A stretch of 64,000 nt of DNA from Aureibaculum luteum (GTDB taxonomy: Bacteria; Bacteroidota; Bacteroidia; Flavobacteriales; Flavobacteriaceae), in NCBI RefSeq assembly GCF_003449015.1, contig NZ_QRGD01000001.1:1134639-1198638 (forward strand), in the 5' to 3' direction. Below, piece by piece: positions 47,140 through 55,336 of the stretch. The notes below the pieces were generated by a model. The model saw only the letters and a list, made by a program, of their open reading frames with translations, did no database searches and was not told the origin of the DNA. The number at the start of each line of letters is the position of its first letter. Positions within the stretch are counted from its first letter, which is position 1. The translations under genes were made by a program, and so were the position numbers.

Positions 47140-48087
47140 TTATTCTTTTGATTCAACAAACTGTTTTATCAATAAATTTACTTGATTTGGTTTTTCAAAC
47201 TGAACGAAATGACCACTTTCAGGGATGTACTCCACTTGAACATTTTTAATTTGTTCTTTGGCAATATTTCCCACCTTTTCAGTGCTTAACGTCGGATTAA
47301 AATAACGGTTGGGTATCAATTTATCTTCCTTACCAAAAATAACTAGGGTATTTTGTTTTATATCCTTTAATTGATTAAAAACAGGTTCGTCTAACATACC
47401 TGCAATGCTTTTAATAATAGCTTCACAATGGGCATCAAAATTAGATGCATTTTTAATATGTTTACGGTCATCAATCATTTTTTGAGCATCTTCGGGCAAT
47501 TTGAAAAAATTTAATGCATAATTATTTACAATTTGTTCGTCAGAAGTGTTTTTTACGGTAGCTGCCGTGTAAGCCGTTTTCATAAAGTTGGCTTGTTCTT
47601 TTTTAAAAGTTTCTAACCCTGCAGGGGCAATAAGTATTAATTTTTGAATGTCTTTGGGATAGGTGGTTGCTAACTTAATAGATGCTTGTCCACCCATTGA
47701 GTGTCCAATAAGCACAACATTTTTTAACTCTAATTTTTTAATTAGTTGATGTGTAATTGAAGCAAAATAGGAAGGTGTATAATCAACGTTAAGCATTGAA
47801 GACTTTCCGTAACCTGGTAAATCTAAGGCTAAACAGGTATAGTTGTTTTTTAGCATTTCAATATTTTTCGACCAAGCATCAGCATTGCTACTCAAGCCGT
47901 GTAAAAACAACAATGTGGTTGCACCTTTACCTTCCATTATATAGCTAATTTCTATACTATCAATGGTTATTGATTTTGCCGGATATGTATATTCAGAAAC
48001 GATATTTTTCATAAGTTTTGGTGTGTTTTGTGCAAATAATATCGCGTTAATGCAGAACAAAAATATAAGAGCTATTTTTTTTATCAT
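47140..48087 (-). CDS. Exported alpha/beta hydrolase
   Basis: 315-aa hydrolase with a signal peptide (IALIFLFCINAILFAQ), so probably periplasmic. Oxyanion region FLHGLSSNADAW, DLPGYGKSS, nucleophile elbow IGHSMGG, acid in FGKEDKLIP, and catalytic His in ESGHFVQFEKP. The start overlaps the ligase stop by 4 bp. A periplasmic esterase beside a TonB receptor and an acyl-CoA ligase would fit cleaving an imported ester or oligoester before transport across the inner membrane (inference). Confidence 0.85.
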   Translation of the reverse strand: MIKKIALIFLFCINAILFAQNTPKLMKNIVSEYTYPAKSITIDSIEISYIMEGKGATTLLFLHGLSSNADAWSKNIEMLKNNYTCLALDLPGYGKSSMLNVDYTPSYFASITHQLIKKLELKNVVLIGHSMGGQASIKLATTYPKDIQKLILIAPAGLETFKKEQANFMKTAYTAATVKNTSDEQIVNNYALNFFKLPEDAQKMIDDRKHIKNASNFDAHCEAIIKSIAGMLDEPVFNQLKDIKQNTLVIFGKEDKLIPNRYFNPTLSTEKVGNIAKEQIKNVQVEYIPESGHFVQFEKPNQVNLLIKQFVESKE

Positions 48088-49589
48088 TTTTTTGATTTTA
48101 ACGAATTAAAGTAAATCATTAATCTTTTTCTAGAAACTTTTCCTAAACCAGTAATGGGTATTTTATCCATTAAAAATATATATTTAGGATGTTTAAAACC
48201 AACTAAGTTTTTGTCTAAAAAAGTACGAATGTCTTTAATTACAATGCTTTTGTCATTAGTAGTAACAAAGGCAATGCCGCAACGGCCCCACTTTTCATCT
48301 TTTGTACTTAATACAATCGCCTTATCAATACCATTAAACTGTTCAATTACTGTTTGAATTTCTTGAGGATAGATATTTTCGCCACCAGAGATATACATAT
48401 CATCTTTGCGGCCTTTTAAAAATAAGTATCCTTCTTGGTCTTTATATGCCATGTCACCAGTATGTAACCAGCCATTTTTAATTTTATTTTTGGTTTTTAC
48501 CGAGTTGTTCCAATAACCAGGACTCACAACTTCACCTTTTATACATAGTTCGCCAATTTCATTGGTTTTTACAGTTTTCCCTAAGTGATTAATGATTTTT
48601 ATATTGAGGTAAAAATTTGATTTCCCAATGGAATTAGGTTTTAATTTTGCCATTTCATGGTGCAAAGAAGTGATACTTGGACCAGCTTCAGTCAATCCAT
48701 AACCTGGTCTTATGTATACTTTTTTTTCTTCATACCAATAGTTAATTATCTCTTGTGAAACCTCCTCACCGCCAGAAATAATATATCGTAAATTACTTAA
48801 GTCAACTTCTTTAAACACTTTGGTTTGTTGCATCATTAGAAGCATGGTTGGTAATGCCATAAATAAAGAGGTTTCATTTAAGGCTAATAAACATAATGCT
48901 TTTTCAGCATCAAACTTATCAAGCATACCAATATGTGCTCCTTTATGTAATAAGGGTGTTATAAAAATATTCCATCCTGAAGTGTGGTAAGGTGGTAGAA
49001 TATTTAATGTTGAATCTTTAAACGTAATTCCCAATTGCATTGACGTGTTCAGGCTATTCCAGAACATCATTTTGTTGGTGTAAATAACACCTTGTGGACT
49101 ACCAGTAGTACCTGAGGTGTAAAATATAAAAAGAGGGTTATCTTCCTTTATTATATATTTTTTATTCGAAATAGGGATTGGATTTTTATAGTGATACTTT
49201 ACTAATTCAGGTGTTAAAGTCTTGATATTATGAACTGCTTCGGGATCTATTTTTTCTTTATAATCTGGATGATAGATTAATAATTTCGGAATACAATCGA
49301 CAATTAATTTTGTTATTTCTTTTTGTGAGAGACGATAGTTAAGAGGTACTAAGATTACTCCCATTCGCTGACAAGCAGCAAATAGAACAATATATTCTAA
49401 AGAGTGTTGGGCTAAAACTGCAATTCTATCTCCTTCTTCCAGTCCTAATGTGATAAACTTATCCGTTAACCTGTTAGCGAAGGTATCTAATGAGGCATAG
49501 CTATAATTCTCGTTACTATCATAAGAGGTTAACGCTGTCTTATCTGGCGTATAATCTGCCCATTTTGCTATCCAATCAAAAGTATCCAA
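48084..49589 (-). CDS. AMP-dependent acyl-CoA synthetase/ligase, TTG start
   Basis: 501-aa ANL-superfamily ligase that activates a carboxylic acid to its CoA thioester through an acyl-AMP. P-loop motif FIFYTSGTTGSPQG, the Y-G-LTE core GYGLTEAGP, GWLHTGDMAY, GRKDDMYISGGENIYP, and the catalytic Lys in GLGKVSRKRL. The substrate cannot be read; fatty, hydroxy and aromatic acid ligases share these motifs. The start is TTG (complement of 49587-49589), 4 bp after the symporter stop, since residues just after it (FDWIAKWADYTPDKTAL) are the standard family beginning. Confidence 0.9.
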   Translation of the reverse strand: MDTFDWIAKWADYTPDKTALTSYDSNENYSYASLDTFANRLTDKFITLGLEEGDRIAVLAQHSLEYIVLFAACQRMGVILVPLNYRLSQKEITKLIVDCIPKLLIYHPDYKEKIDPEAVHNIKTLTPELVKYHYKNPIPISNKKYIIKEDNPLFIFYTSGTTGSPQGVIYTNKMMFWNSLNTSMQLGITFKDSTLNILPPYHTSGWNIFITPLLHKGAHIGMLDKFDAEKALCLLALNETSLFMALPTMLLMMQQTKVFKEVDLSNLRYIISGGEEVSQEIINYWYEEKKVYIRPGYGLTEAGPSITSLHHEMAKLKPNSIGKSNFYLNIKIINHLGKTVKTNEIGELCIKGEVVSPGYWNNSVKTKNKIKNGWLHTGDMAYKDQEGYLFLKGRKDDMYISGGENIYPQEIQTVIEQFNGIDKAIVLSTKDEKWGRCGIAFVTTNDKSIVIKDIRTFLDKNLVGFKHPKYIFLMDKIPITGLGKVSRKRLMIYFNSLKSKK

Positions 49590-49593
49590 ATTA

Positions 49594-51090
49594 TTATGAC
49601 GTTTTTAGTTTTGAATTGTTTGTGAATTTGTACAATACCAATCCTACAAGTAAAGATGTTACAATTGCAATAGCGGCCGAAACTCCTGGGTTATTTACAG
49701 GCTCTTGCATATATGGTGTTATTCTGCCGTAATAAATTCCAAAATGGACTACTAAAGCGGTAATACTAGCTATAAAAACTACTTTTATGGAAACATCTTT
49801 TAAAAAGATACCAAATAACACAGGTACAAATGCTGCCGCAAAATAGGCATAAACCCCATTTTGAGCAAAAATTGCAACACTTACATTGGGATATTTAATT
49901 TGGTGCCAACTTAATAAGAAACTTACTATTGCTAATATAACGATCACTATTTTGTTTATGACAAAGGTGTTTTTACTTACTTTATTTTTAAAAATGGGTT
50001 GTAATATATCAGAAGTTATCGTTATTGATAAGGATTGTATAAGGCTTTCTAATGTTGATAATCCTGCAGAAATTAATCCGACTACAATTATCAACCCCGT
50101 TACAACTGAAAATTTTGTAACTACATAAGCAGGAATAATTTCATCCATTTTTAGTTTTTCGCCATTTACGGTGAAATCAGGAAAACTGATGCGTGCATAT
50201 AAACCAACGACCACAACCAAAAAGAAAACAATCATAAATGAGATACCACTAAACAAATAGGTGTTTACTTTTTTAGGATCTTTTAATAATAACGATTTTG
50301 TAATGATATGGGGTTGGCAAACAACAGCGACGCCTATTACAATTTGAGCTGCAATAATTTCAAAATAATCACGGAATAGAAAGCTGGTTTCGTTGGTAGG
50401 CTTTGTTAAATTGGGGTCTATGTCGTTTAGTTTATCCAAAAAACCAGAAATGCCGCCGTCCATAAATTCGTAACCAGATCCAATTAAAATTAATGCTACA
50501 ATAAACATGATAATAGCTTGTATGGTATTGGTATATACCATGGAGTTGGCCCCACCAAACATCATATAACCAAATACAAATACCGTAATGCCCATGAGTA
50601 CATAAAAAGGTTCTAGGTTTAAAGATTTTGCGATGACCTGCGTTAGTCCTACATTAATTAAGACAATAAACGTAATTAATAAAAGTGCAATTACACCAAA
50701 GAAAAAAGCATAATTCTTATTTTGATAGCGTTGCCCCATCCATTGAGCCATGGTGGTAGCTTTAACGGTGCTACCATATTTTGCAAAGCCTTTTGTAAGT
50801 ACAATTAGTGAAATAAAAGCAGCTATGGGTAAAATAATACCAAAGGAAAGTACACCTGAAAGTCCGTAGAGAGCTATAAATCCAGGGTTAATAATAAAAG
50901 TTGCTGCACTTGTCATAGAAGCGGCTAATGATAAACCAACCACCCATGATGGAAACCCAATCGTTCCCACGGCATAGTCGGCAATATTTGTAGTTTTTCT
51001 AGCTCCTCTAATAACAAAATATAAAATTACACAGGCGTAAACGGCTAATAAAAGCCACATATAAGTTACCCAATTATCTGATGCAAACAT
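49594..51090 (-). CDS. Sodium:solute symporter (SSS family)
   Basis: 498-aa inner-membrane transporter with about 13 membrane helices, starting with an outward N-terminal helix (WVTYMWLLLAVYACVILYFV). SSS signatures include GFPSWVVGLSLAASMTSAA (sodium-binding helix 1) and the region GLISAGLSTLESLIQSLSIT in the second repeat. The family brings in sugars, amino acids, nucleosides or organic acids with Na+. As first gene of the ligase/hydrolase unit, it probably imports the monomeric carboxylic acid that the ligase activates (inference). Confidence 0.92.
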   Translation of the reverse strand: MFASDNWVTYMWLLLAVYACVILYFVIRGARKTTNIADYAVGTIGFPSWVVGLSLAASMTSAATFIINPGFIALYGLSGVLSFGIILPIAAFISLIVLTKGFAKYGSTVKATTMAQWMGQRYQNKNYAFFFGVIALLLITFIVLINVGLTQVIAKSLNLEPFYVLMGITVFVFGYMMFGGANSMVYTNTIQAIIMFIVALILIGSGYEFMDGGISGFLDKLNDIDPNLTKPTNETSFLFRDYFEIIAAQIVIGVAVVCQPHIITKSLLLKDPKKVNTYLFSGISFMIVFFLVVVVGLYARISFPDFTVNGEKLKMDEIIPAYVVTKFSVVTGLIIVVGLISAGLSTLESLIQSLSITITSDILQPIFKNKVSKNTFVINKIVIVILAIVSFLLSWHQIKYPNVSVAIFAQNGVYAYFAAAFVPVLFGIFLKDVSIKVVFIASITALVVHFGIYYGRITPYMQEPVNNPGVSAAIAIVTSLLVGLVLYKFTNNSKLKTS

Positions 51091-51157
51091 TAAAATTGAT
51101 TTTGAAACAAATAAAATGCTTATTGTTTAATAATATGGAGTTTTATCGATATATTTT

Positions 51158-51170
51158 AGTGTGACTATAC
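51158..51170 (-). promoter_or_regulatory. Shared motif upstream of the SSS symporter gene
   Basis: AGTGTGACTATAC on the plus strand, 68 bp upstream of the symporter start; the partner of the motif at 45646-45659. The other bases around it are not conserved between the two sites, so the match is not explained by a larger duplication. Confidence 0.4.
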
Positions 51171-51285
51171 AGTGTATTTGTTTTATAATTTCTTAAGGAA
51201 CTAATTTACAGATATATAAAGAAGTGAGACTTAAGTTAATTGCAAAATGGGAACTAAATTAGAAGACACAGTTCGTTATTTATCA

Positions 51286-51496
51286 AGTGCAGTAATTGCA
51301 CTTGCAACTACCTGCCTTTGCAAGTCAGATGTCTTAAAACAACAAAACCTGCTTAATTTAAAAATGGAAAATTTTTCCAGTAATAGCTATTTATACTAAA
51401 AAAGTAAAGAATAAGTATTTAGAAAATACTTTTGATTCATTATTGTCAGGTAAAGAAATTAAAATAACAAAAACCAAAGCTATTGGTGTTCTATAA
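51286..51496 (+). pseudogene. Decayed 3' end of a redoxin-family gene (copy 1)
   Basis: The 464-bp stretch 51091-51554 holds no intact gene. From 51377 to a stop at 51494-51496 one frame reads PVIAIYTKKVKNKYLENTF then DSLLSGKEIKITKTKAIGVL, which matches the C-terminus of flavobacterial redoxin/thiol-disulfide proteins (YVENAIDxLLAGKxVxVTKTKAIGC). Upstream of 51377 the frame is broken, yet the DNA remains similar to copy 3 at 62732-62919. A hairpin terminator (51512-51556) follows, as expected for the lost gene. Confidence 0.7.
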
Positions 51497-51511
51497 AATC
51501 ATGGTGTATAT

Positions 51512-51556
51512 ATGCTGCCATAAATAGTATCCTTTTTATTTATGACAGCATTTTTT
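51512..51556 (+). terminator. Terminator behind the redoxin remnant
   Basis: ATGCTGcCATAAA / TTTATGaCAGCAT stem with an AT-rich loop, followed by a T-run on the plus strand. The next gene on the minus strand ends inside the T-run, so the structure belongs to the plus-strand remnant. Confidence 0.65.
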
Positions 51557-53141
51557 ATGCATTAGAAAGTAAAACTTCATCAAAATTAATACCTTCTATT
51601 GGTTTAATTACTTGATTAGAAGAATCCCAATCAATTCTTCTTCCTAACTTATAGGAAAGCCCGGTCATGTGAGCGGAAATTGCCTCTTCAAATCCTTCTT
51701 TTATTCCACAGCTCAATTCCCCTCCATTTTTAATACCACTTAACCATTCACGTAAATGTAAAAAAGTCGAATCTACTCTGGATCCATTAATATAGGTCCA
51801 CATTAATCCTTTATCAGCAAAATATTGAGAAGTCGCAGAGGAAATTGCATCAGGAATATTTGCTCCCGGATCGTATTGAAAAATCGGATTAGAAGGTCTC
51901 ATTTTATTCGATTTAAGCATAGTCTCGTATTTAGTTGAACGACTATCGGGCCAAATAGTCAATTTATTACCAAGTTCCATGGTAGCGTCATGTCCCATAA
52001 GTAATGTTGGACGGCTAAATCCGTTACCCAGTGTAGCACTGTAAATAAAGGTCATTCCTTTTTCTTTTCCTTTTTCCTGACTACTACCAGTACTAAAATT
52101 CGGAAACTCCATATTCACTTGTAAAACATCAGGCACATTACGTCCATCAATATGTGTATAAATACCTCCAGAAGCTGTAATAGAATCTGGGATACCCATG
52201 TTCATAACACAGTTAAGCCGATCATAGTCATGTGTAAGTAAATCACCCGACAAACCAGAACCGTAAGCCCACCATTTTCTCCATCTAAAAAAATGATTTT
52301 TATTAAATGGAACTTTTGGAGCAGAACCTAAAAAAAGGTCCCAATCTATAGTTTGTTCGTTTGCTTCTTCATGAATACTATAGTTCCAAGCTCCATTATC
52401 ATCATTTCTATTCGTATTTGTTTGAATCATAGACACATGCCCTAATGTGCCTTTTTTAACAATGTCTTGTGCTGTTTTAAAACTTAATGTTTGTCTGTGT
52501 TGATGGCCAACCATTAGTAGAGCACTTGACTTTTCGGCAGCTTCTCTGAGTCTATAAGTTTCTTCTATTGTGTGTGTCATTGGTTTTTCAACATATACAT
52601 GAACACCATTTTCTAATGCATCAATTGCCATTGGTGCGTGCCAATGGTCTGGTGTAGCAATAATAATAGCATCTACATTACCACTACGAATCATTTCTTG
52701 ATGTGTTTTATAACGTTTTACAGTATTTTCTTTTGTAGAAAAAGAGGCAATAACATTCTCTGCCCTAACATCAAAAGCATCACAAACAGCTACCAAATTT
52801 ATATTTAATTTATCCTGAGCTTGAAAATCTTTTAATGCAGTGTGCTTAGGGTTTTTTTCTACGGCCTTTTCCATATTTTGAAGCCATTCTTTGGTTGCAA
52901 AACCTAATGATTTACAAAGTTGTTCTCCACGGATACCAAAACCGACAATACCAACTCTAATCGGTTTGCCACCAATTGAAGGTAATGCTGAAGACAAAGA
53001 GGGTTTTATATTTAATTGTTCCAATATTTCTGAACGTTCTTTATTGGTCATAAGACCCTTTGAAGCTCCTGCCCACCAAATTCCACCAACAATTGGTAAA
53101 CCTGCTAAGCCTTTTATCATGTCTCGTCTAGTCCATTTCAT
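51555..53141 (-). CDS. Gfo/Idh/MocA-family oxidoreductase with Tat-type signal
   Basis: 528-aa NAD(P)-dependent oxidoreductase. A twin-arginine signal (WTRRDMIKGLAGLPIVGG) suggests export of the folded, cofactor-bound enzyme. The Rossmann fold starts at IRVGIVGFGIRGEQL; EKPMTHT carries the Lys of the family's EKP motif, and DHWHAPMAI with GHQHRQ matches the flavobacterial secreted Gfo/Idh group. Substrates are usually sugars or cyclitols; none can be assigned. It overlaps the DoxX gene by 4 bp and is translationally coupled to it. Confidence 0.9.
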   Translation of the reverse strand: MKWTRRDMIKGLAGLPIVGGIWWAGASKGLMTNKERSEILEQLNIKPSLSSALPSIGGKPIRVGIVGFGIRGEQLCKSLGFATKEWLQNMEKAVEKNPKHTALKDFQAQDKLNINLVAVCDAFDVRAENVIASFSTKENTVKRYKTHQEMIRSGNVDAIIIATPDHWHAPMAIDALENGVHVYVEKPMTHTIEETYRLREAAEKSSALLMVGHQHRQTLSFKTAQDIVKKGTLGHVSMIQTNTNRNDDNGAWNYSIHEEANEQTIDWDLFLGSAPKVPFNKNHFFRWRKWWAYGSGLSGDLLTHDYDRLNCVMNMGIPDSITASGGIYTHIDGRNVPDVLQVNMEFPNFSTGSSQEKGKEKGMTFIYSATLGNGFSRPTLLMGHDATMELGNKLTIWPDSRSTKYETMLKSNKMRPSNPIFQYDPGANIPDAISSATSQYFADKGLMWTYINGSRVDSTFLHLREWLSGIKNGGELSCGIKEGFEEAISAHMTGLSYKLGRRIDWDSSNQVIKPIEGINFDEVLLSNA

Positions 53142-53632
53142 AAATTTTCTATTTTAATTTCTTCTTTATTTTTATTAAAAACACGTCTCAATCCAAAGTA
53201 GTTGCCAGTTGGTAATTGATAAATTATAATACAGGCAACAAGCTCAATTAAGTTTTTGTTTATAAACCAATAGCTTCCTTCAACGTTTACTTGCATTAAC
53301 CAAGGAAAAGGAGGATGTGCCAAATAATATAGTGCCAATAGACCAATACCAACAATTGCTCCTAGTTTCTCAAAAATACCGAGCGTCAAAGTGAGACCTA
53401 CCACTATAAGGGCAGCCATATTTAAGCCATCAACCCAACCGACGACTCCTTCGCTAGTAAGAGCGGTAAACACTGATTTTAAAGGCCCTTGTGCAGAGGC
53501 TAGATAACCGAAAGATGTCCAATCAGGATTATATAGTTTTATAATCCCTTCATATAAAAAGTGCCAGCCAATAAATATTCTCATCAGGGCTACGCTGTCT
53601 TTTAGTCCCCACATTTTTTTAGTTTTAGCCAT
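53138..53632 (-). CDS. DoxX-family membrane protein
   Basis: 164-aa inner-membrane protein with four hydrophobic helices (AALIVVGLTLTLGIFEKLGA, IVGIGLLALYYLAHPPFPW, LIELVACIIIYQL and an N-terminal one with LMRIFIGWHFLYEGIIKLYNPDW). The IGWHFLYEGI-KL start is typical of DoxX proteins beside secreted Gfo/Idh oxidoreductases, where they may link the periplasmic enzyme to the quinone pool; that role is a suggestion only. First gene of the two-gene unit. Confidence 0.85.
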   Translation of the reverse strand: MAKTKKMWGLKDSVALMRIFIGWHFLYEGIIKLYNPDWTSFGYLASAQGPLKSVFTALTSEGVVGWVDGLNMAALIVVGLTLTLGIFEKLGAIVGIGLLALYYLAHPPFPWLMQVNVEGSYWFINKNLIELVACIIIYQLPTGNYFGLRRVFNKNKEEIKIENL

Positions 53633-53795
53633 TTGATTTATATTAAATAGTGTACTAAGTTAGGTCTATAAAGGAATGTTTTTTATGATTTTTATCAGGT
53701 ATTAAAAATCAAGAAATAGCTATGATTCTATATAAAGAGCATATCAATTATACAGGTTTTCTCAAAATATTTCAAGTTTATCCAAAGTCTTTTGA

Positions 53796-53889
53796 GTTGA
53801 TTTAGAAAATACCGAAGATACTTTGTGATCTGGCAACAACAATAGAAGTTACCAAAACCAGGGCTGTTGGATGTTTTATAAAAATTTAG
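53796..53889 (+). pseudogene. Decayed 3' end of a redoxin-family gene (copy 2)
   Basis: The 429-bp stretch 53633-54061 holds no gene. From 53796 the sequence reads VDLENTEDTL-stop-SG and, after a frame shift, IEVTKTRAVGCFIKI-stop (TAG at 53887-53889). This keeps the VTKTxAxGC ending that copy 1 lost. It is followed 24 bp later by a near-perfect terminator, as for a real gene end. Only the last 30 codons or so are recognisable. Confidence 0.65.
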
Positions 53890-53912
53890 TTTAGAAGTTT
53901 TAAATGATACTT

Positions 53913-53939
53913 AAAAAGCAGACGATCGTCTGCTTTTTT
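53913..53939 (+). terminator. Terminator behind redoxin remnant 2
   Basis: Uninterrupted palindrome AAAAAGCAGACG / CGTCTGCTTTTT around AT, with a T-run on both strands. It is bidirectional and may also end the transcript of the minus-strand gene that stops at 54062. Confidence 0.8.
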
Positions 53940-54061
53940 GTTGAAACAGTGTGATTTTTAAAATAATAATTTACCAATATAAAAAGAAGGTCATTTCCAA
54001 GTTTATTACTCTCGGAATTACTTACTTTTATTTATCTCACAATACTATATAATTAACCAAT

Positions 54062-54751
54062 TTACTTATTGCAAATATGTTTATCAATCATATACTGAGT
54101 TATTGGATCAAGGGTTTTACCAGTTGTTGGATGTAAGCCATGATAAGTAAAAAATTCTAATTCTCCTTTTATTGATTTACCATACCATAAATTTTCACTT
54201 CCATCTGGTTTAAAAAAATGGTAATTACAATCAGGTTCAACTCTTTTAAAATTATCAAAGATTACTTTATTATATTGAATAGATTTGATTTCACTTTCAT
54301 ATTCACATTTAATTCTCTCAAAATGATTGTTTTCTATCCAAACCATGCAATCTTTTTTTGTAAGCTCATATCCAAAATAACTAATTAGTAAGACAATAAT
54401 TATTGATCCTATTGTAGTTTTATTTTTATTAATATTTGAAATAAAATTGTTGTGGTATTTCTTTTCAGGTGAGTTTTCTTTTAAAAAATGATGATAGTCT
54501 TTATATCCCAAATATTTACATAATCCAAGAATAACTTTTTGTTGCATAATACTAACATCATTACCCCCCTTTTTTATAGCTAAATTATAGTAATCTCGAA
54601 ATCTTCTTTCTCCAAATTGGAATTGCTCTTTTTCCTCAATGAAGTTTGATAATAATTTGGCAATACTTGTATTTGATGGTGTTTTACCATCTCTTTTTTT
54701 TTCGTTTTCTTCAGCTTTTTTAAAAGCTTTAAGGATTAGATCTCTATGCAT
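54062..54751 (-). CDS. Single-pass membrane protein with basic N-terminal helical domain, unknown
   Basis: 229 aa, not recognised. Residues 1-95 are helical and charged (HRDLILKAFKKAEENEKKRD, FGERRFRDYYNLAI, ILGLCKYLGYKDYHHF) and look like a compact cytoplasmic, possibly nucleic-acid-binding domain. One transmembrane helix follows (about 112-128; IGSIIIVLLISYFGYEL), then a roughly 100-residue outer domain with three Cys (KDCMVW, IKCEYE, PDCNYH) and a C-terminal Cys. I use the Met at 54751: the frame upstream to a GTG at 54835 would translate the repeat array at 54793-54850. It may be a membrane-anchored regulator that uses that array. Confidence 0.7.
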   Translation of the reverse strand: MHRDLILKAFKKAEENEKKRDGKTPSNTSIAKLLSNFIEEKEQFQFGERRFRDYYNLAIKKGGNDVSIMQQKVILGLCKYLGYKDYHHFLKENSPEKKYHNNFISNINKNKTTIGSIIIVLLISYFGYELTKKDCMVWIENNHFERIKCEYESEIKSIQYNKVIFDNFKRVEPDCNYHFFKPDGSENLWYGKSIKGELEFFTYHGLHPTTGKTLDPITQYMIDKHICNK

Positions 54752-54792
54752 TAATGGGTTAATTAATAGAACGTTAAAATTACAAATTACTT

Positions 54793-54850
54793 TGGAAATT
54801 TTTTGGAAAAAGGTTTCCAAATAGTTTCCATTCACTTTCCAAACTTTCCA
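54793..54850. promoter_or_regulatory. Array of six helically phased TGGAAA half-sites
   Basis: TGGAAA starts at 54793 and 54804 on the plus strand; its complement TTTCCA starts at 54814, 54825, 54836 and 54845. Centre-to-centre steps are 11, 10, 11, 11 and 9 bp, so all six face the same side of the DNA helix, with a dyad between the second and third. The array lies 42-99 bp upstream of the membrane-protein start at 54751 and in the gap shared with the divergent lipoprotein/two-component operon. It looks like a cooperative multi-subunit operator. Confidence 0.6.
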
Positions 54851-54876
54851 GACTATTATTTTTTCATTTGCTCTTG

Positions 54877-55086
54877 AATTGATTAAATGCCTTACTCGTA
54901 ATAAGGCTTGCGAATTAAATCAATTTAAAAAATGGGAGCCATGAGGCAGCGTAATATAATCATTGGGAAGTAATTATACTTCTCTGTTTCTAGACTCCAT
55001 ACTTCCCAAAAAGAGAGAGCTCTCTTCAGTATTTAACGTGTTGTTGGGTAACAATAAACTCTGAGTAAAAACTCGGACAGCAACAC
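54877..55086 (+). promoter_or_regulatory. Structured leader upstream of the lipoprotein / two-component operon
   Basis: Four stem-loops in 210 bases with no gene. (1) AATTGATT/AATCAATT (54877-54884 with 54918-54925) enclosing GCCTTA/TAAGGC (54889-54907). (2) GGGAAGTA 54965-54972 can pair with TACTTCCC 55000-55007, or GAAGTA 54967-54972 with TACTTC 54977-54982; these exclude each other. (3) AAGAGAG/CTCTCTT 55011-55026. (4) GTGTTGTTG/CAGCAACAC (55038-55046 with 55078-55086) enclosing CTGAGT-AAAA-ACTCGG. It may be a cis-acting 5' leader or a small RNA; no known family is recognised. Confidence 0.45.
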
Positions 55087-55113
55087 TTTTGTTCAATTTA
55101 AAATTAACACAAA

Positions 55114-55302
55114 ATGAAAAAAATAGTTTTAATTATGGTTATGGTTTTCCTCAATATATTTTTATTCTCATGTTCATCAGATGATGTTTTATCGGATACT
55201 GACCCTGAAAATTTGGAGATTGCCGAAGAGTGTTGTGACGAAGAAGGTGACATTCCACCACCTCCACCACCACCTCCACCAACAACCCCTATCGAAAATT
55301 AA
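55114..55302 (+). CDS. Small lipoprotein with polyproline tail (62 aa)
   Basis: Signal peptide with lipobox (IFLFSCSSDD), giving a mature protein of about 43 residues: an acidic middle with adjacent cysteines (AEECCDEEGD) and nine consecutive prolines before TTPIEN. Small proline-rich lipoproteins of this sort are often found in front of TPR-type histidine kinases in Flavobacteriia and might act as an envelope stress signal or ligand. It lies 34 bp before the kinase gene. Function unknown. Confidence 0.75.
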   Translation: MKKIVLIMVMVFLNIFLFSCSSDDVLSDTDPENLEIAEECCDEEGDIPPPPPPPPPTTPIEN

Positions 55303-55336
55303 TGGTTAACTAAAAATTAGTTAGTATTTTAGAGGA

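Noticed and set aside
51241-51376. Possible short gene starting ATGGGAACTAAATTAGAAG
   Set aside because: The frame does not continue into the redoxin-like end; the DNA is collinear with the broken copy at 62.7 kb, so it is remnant sequence.
54752-54835. GTG-started N-terminal extension of the unknown membrane protein
   Set aside because: It translates the phased TGGAAA array and has no protein-like character; the Met at 54751 begins a well-formed helix.
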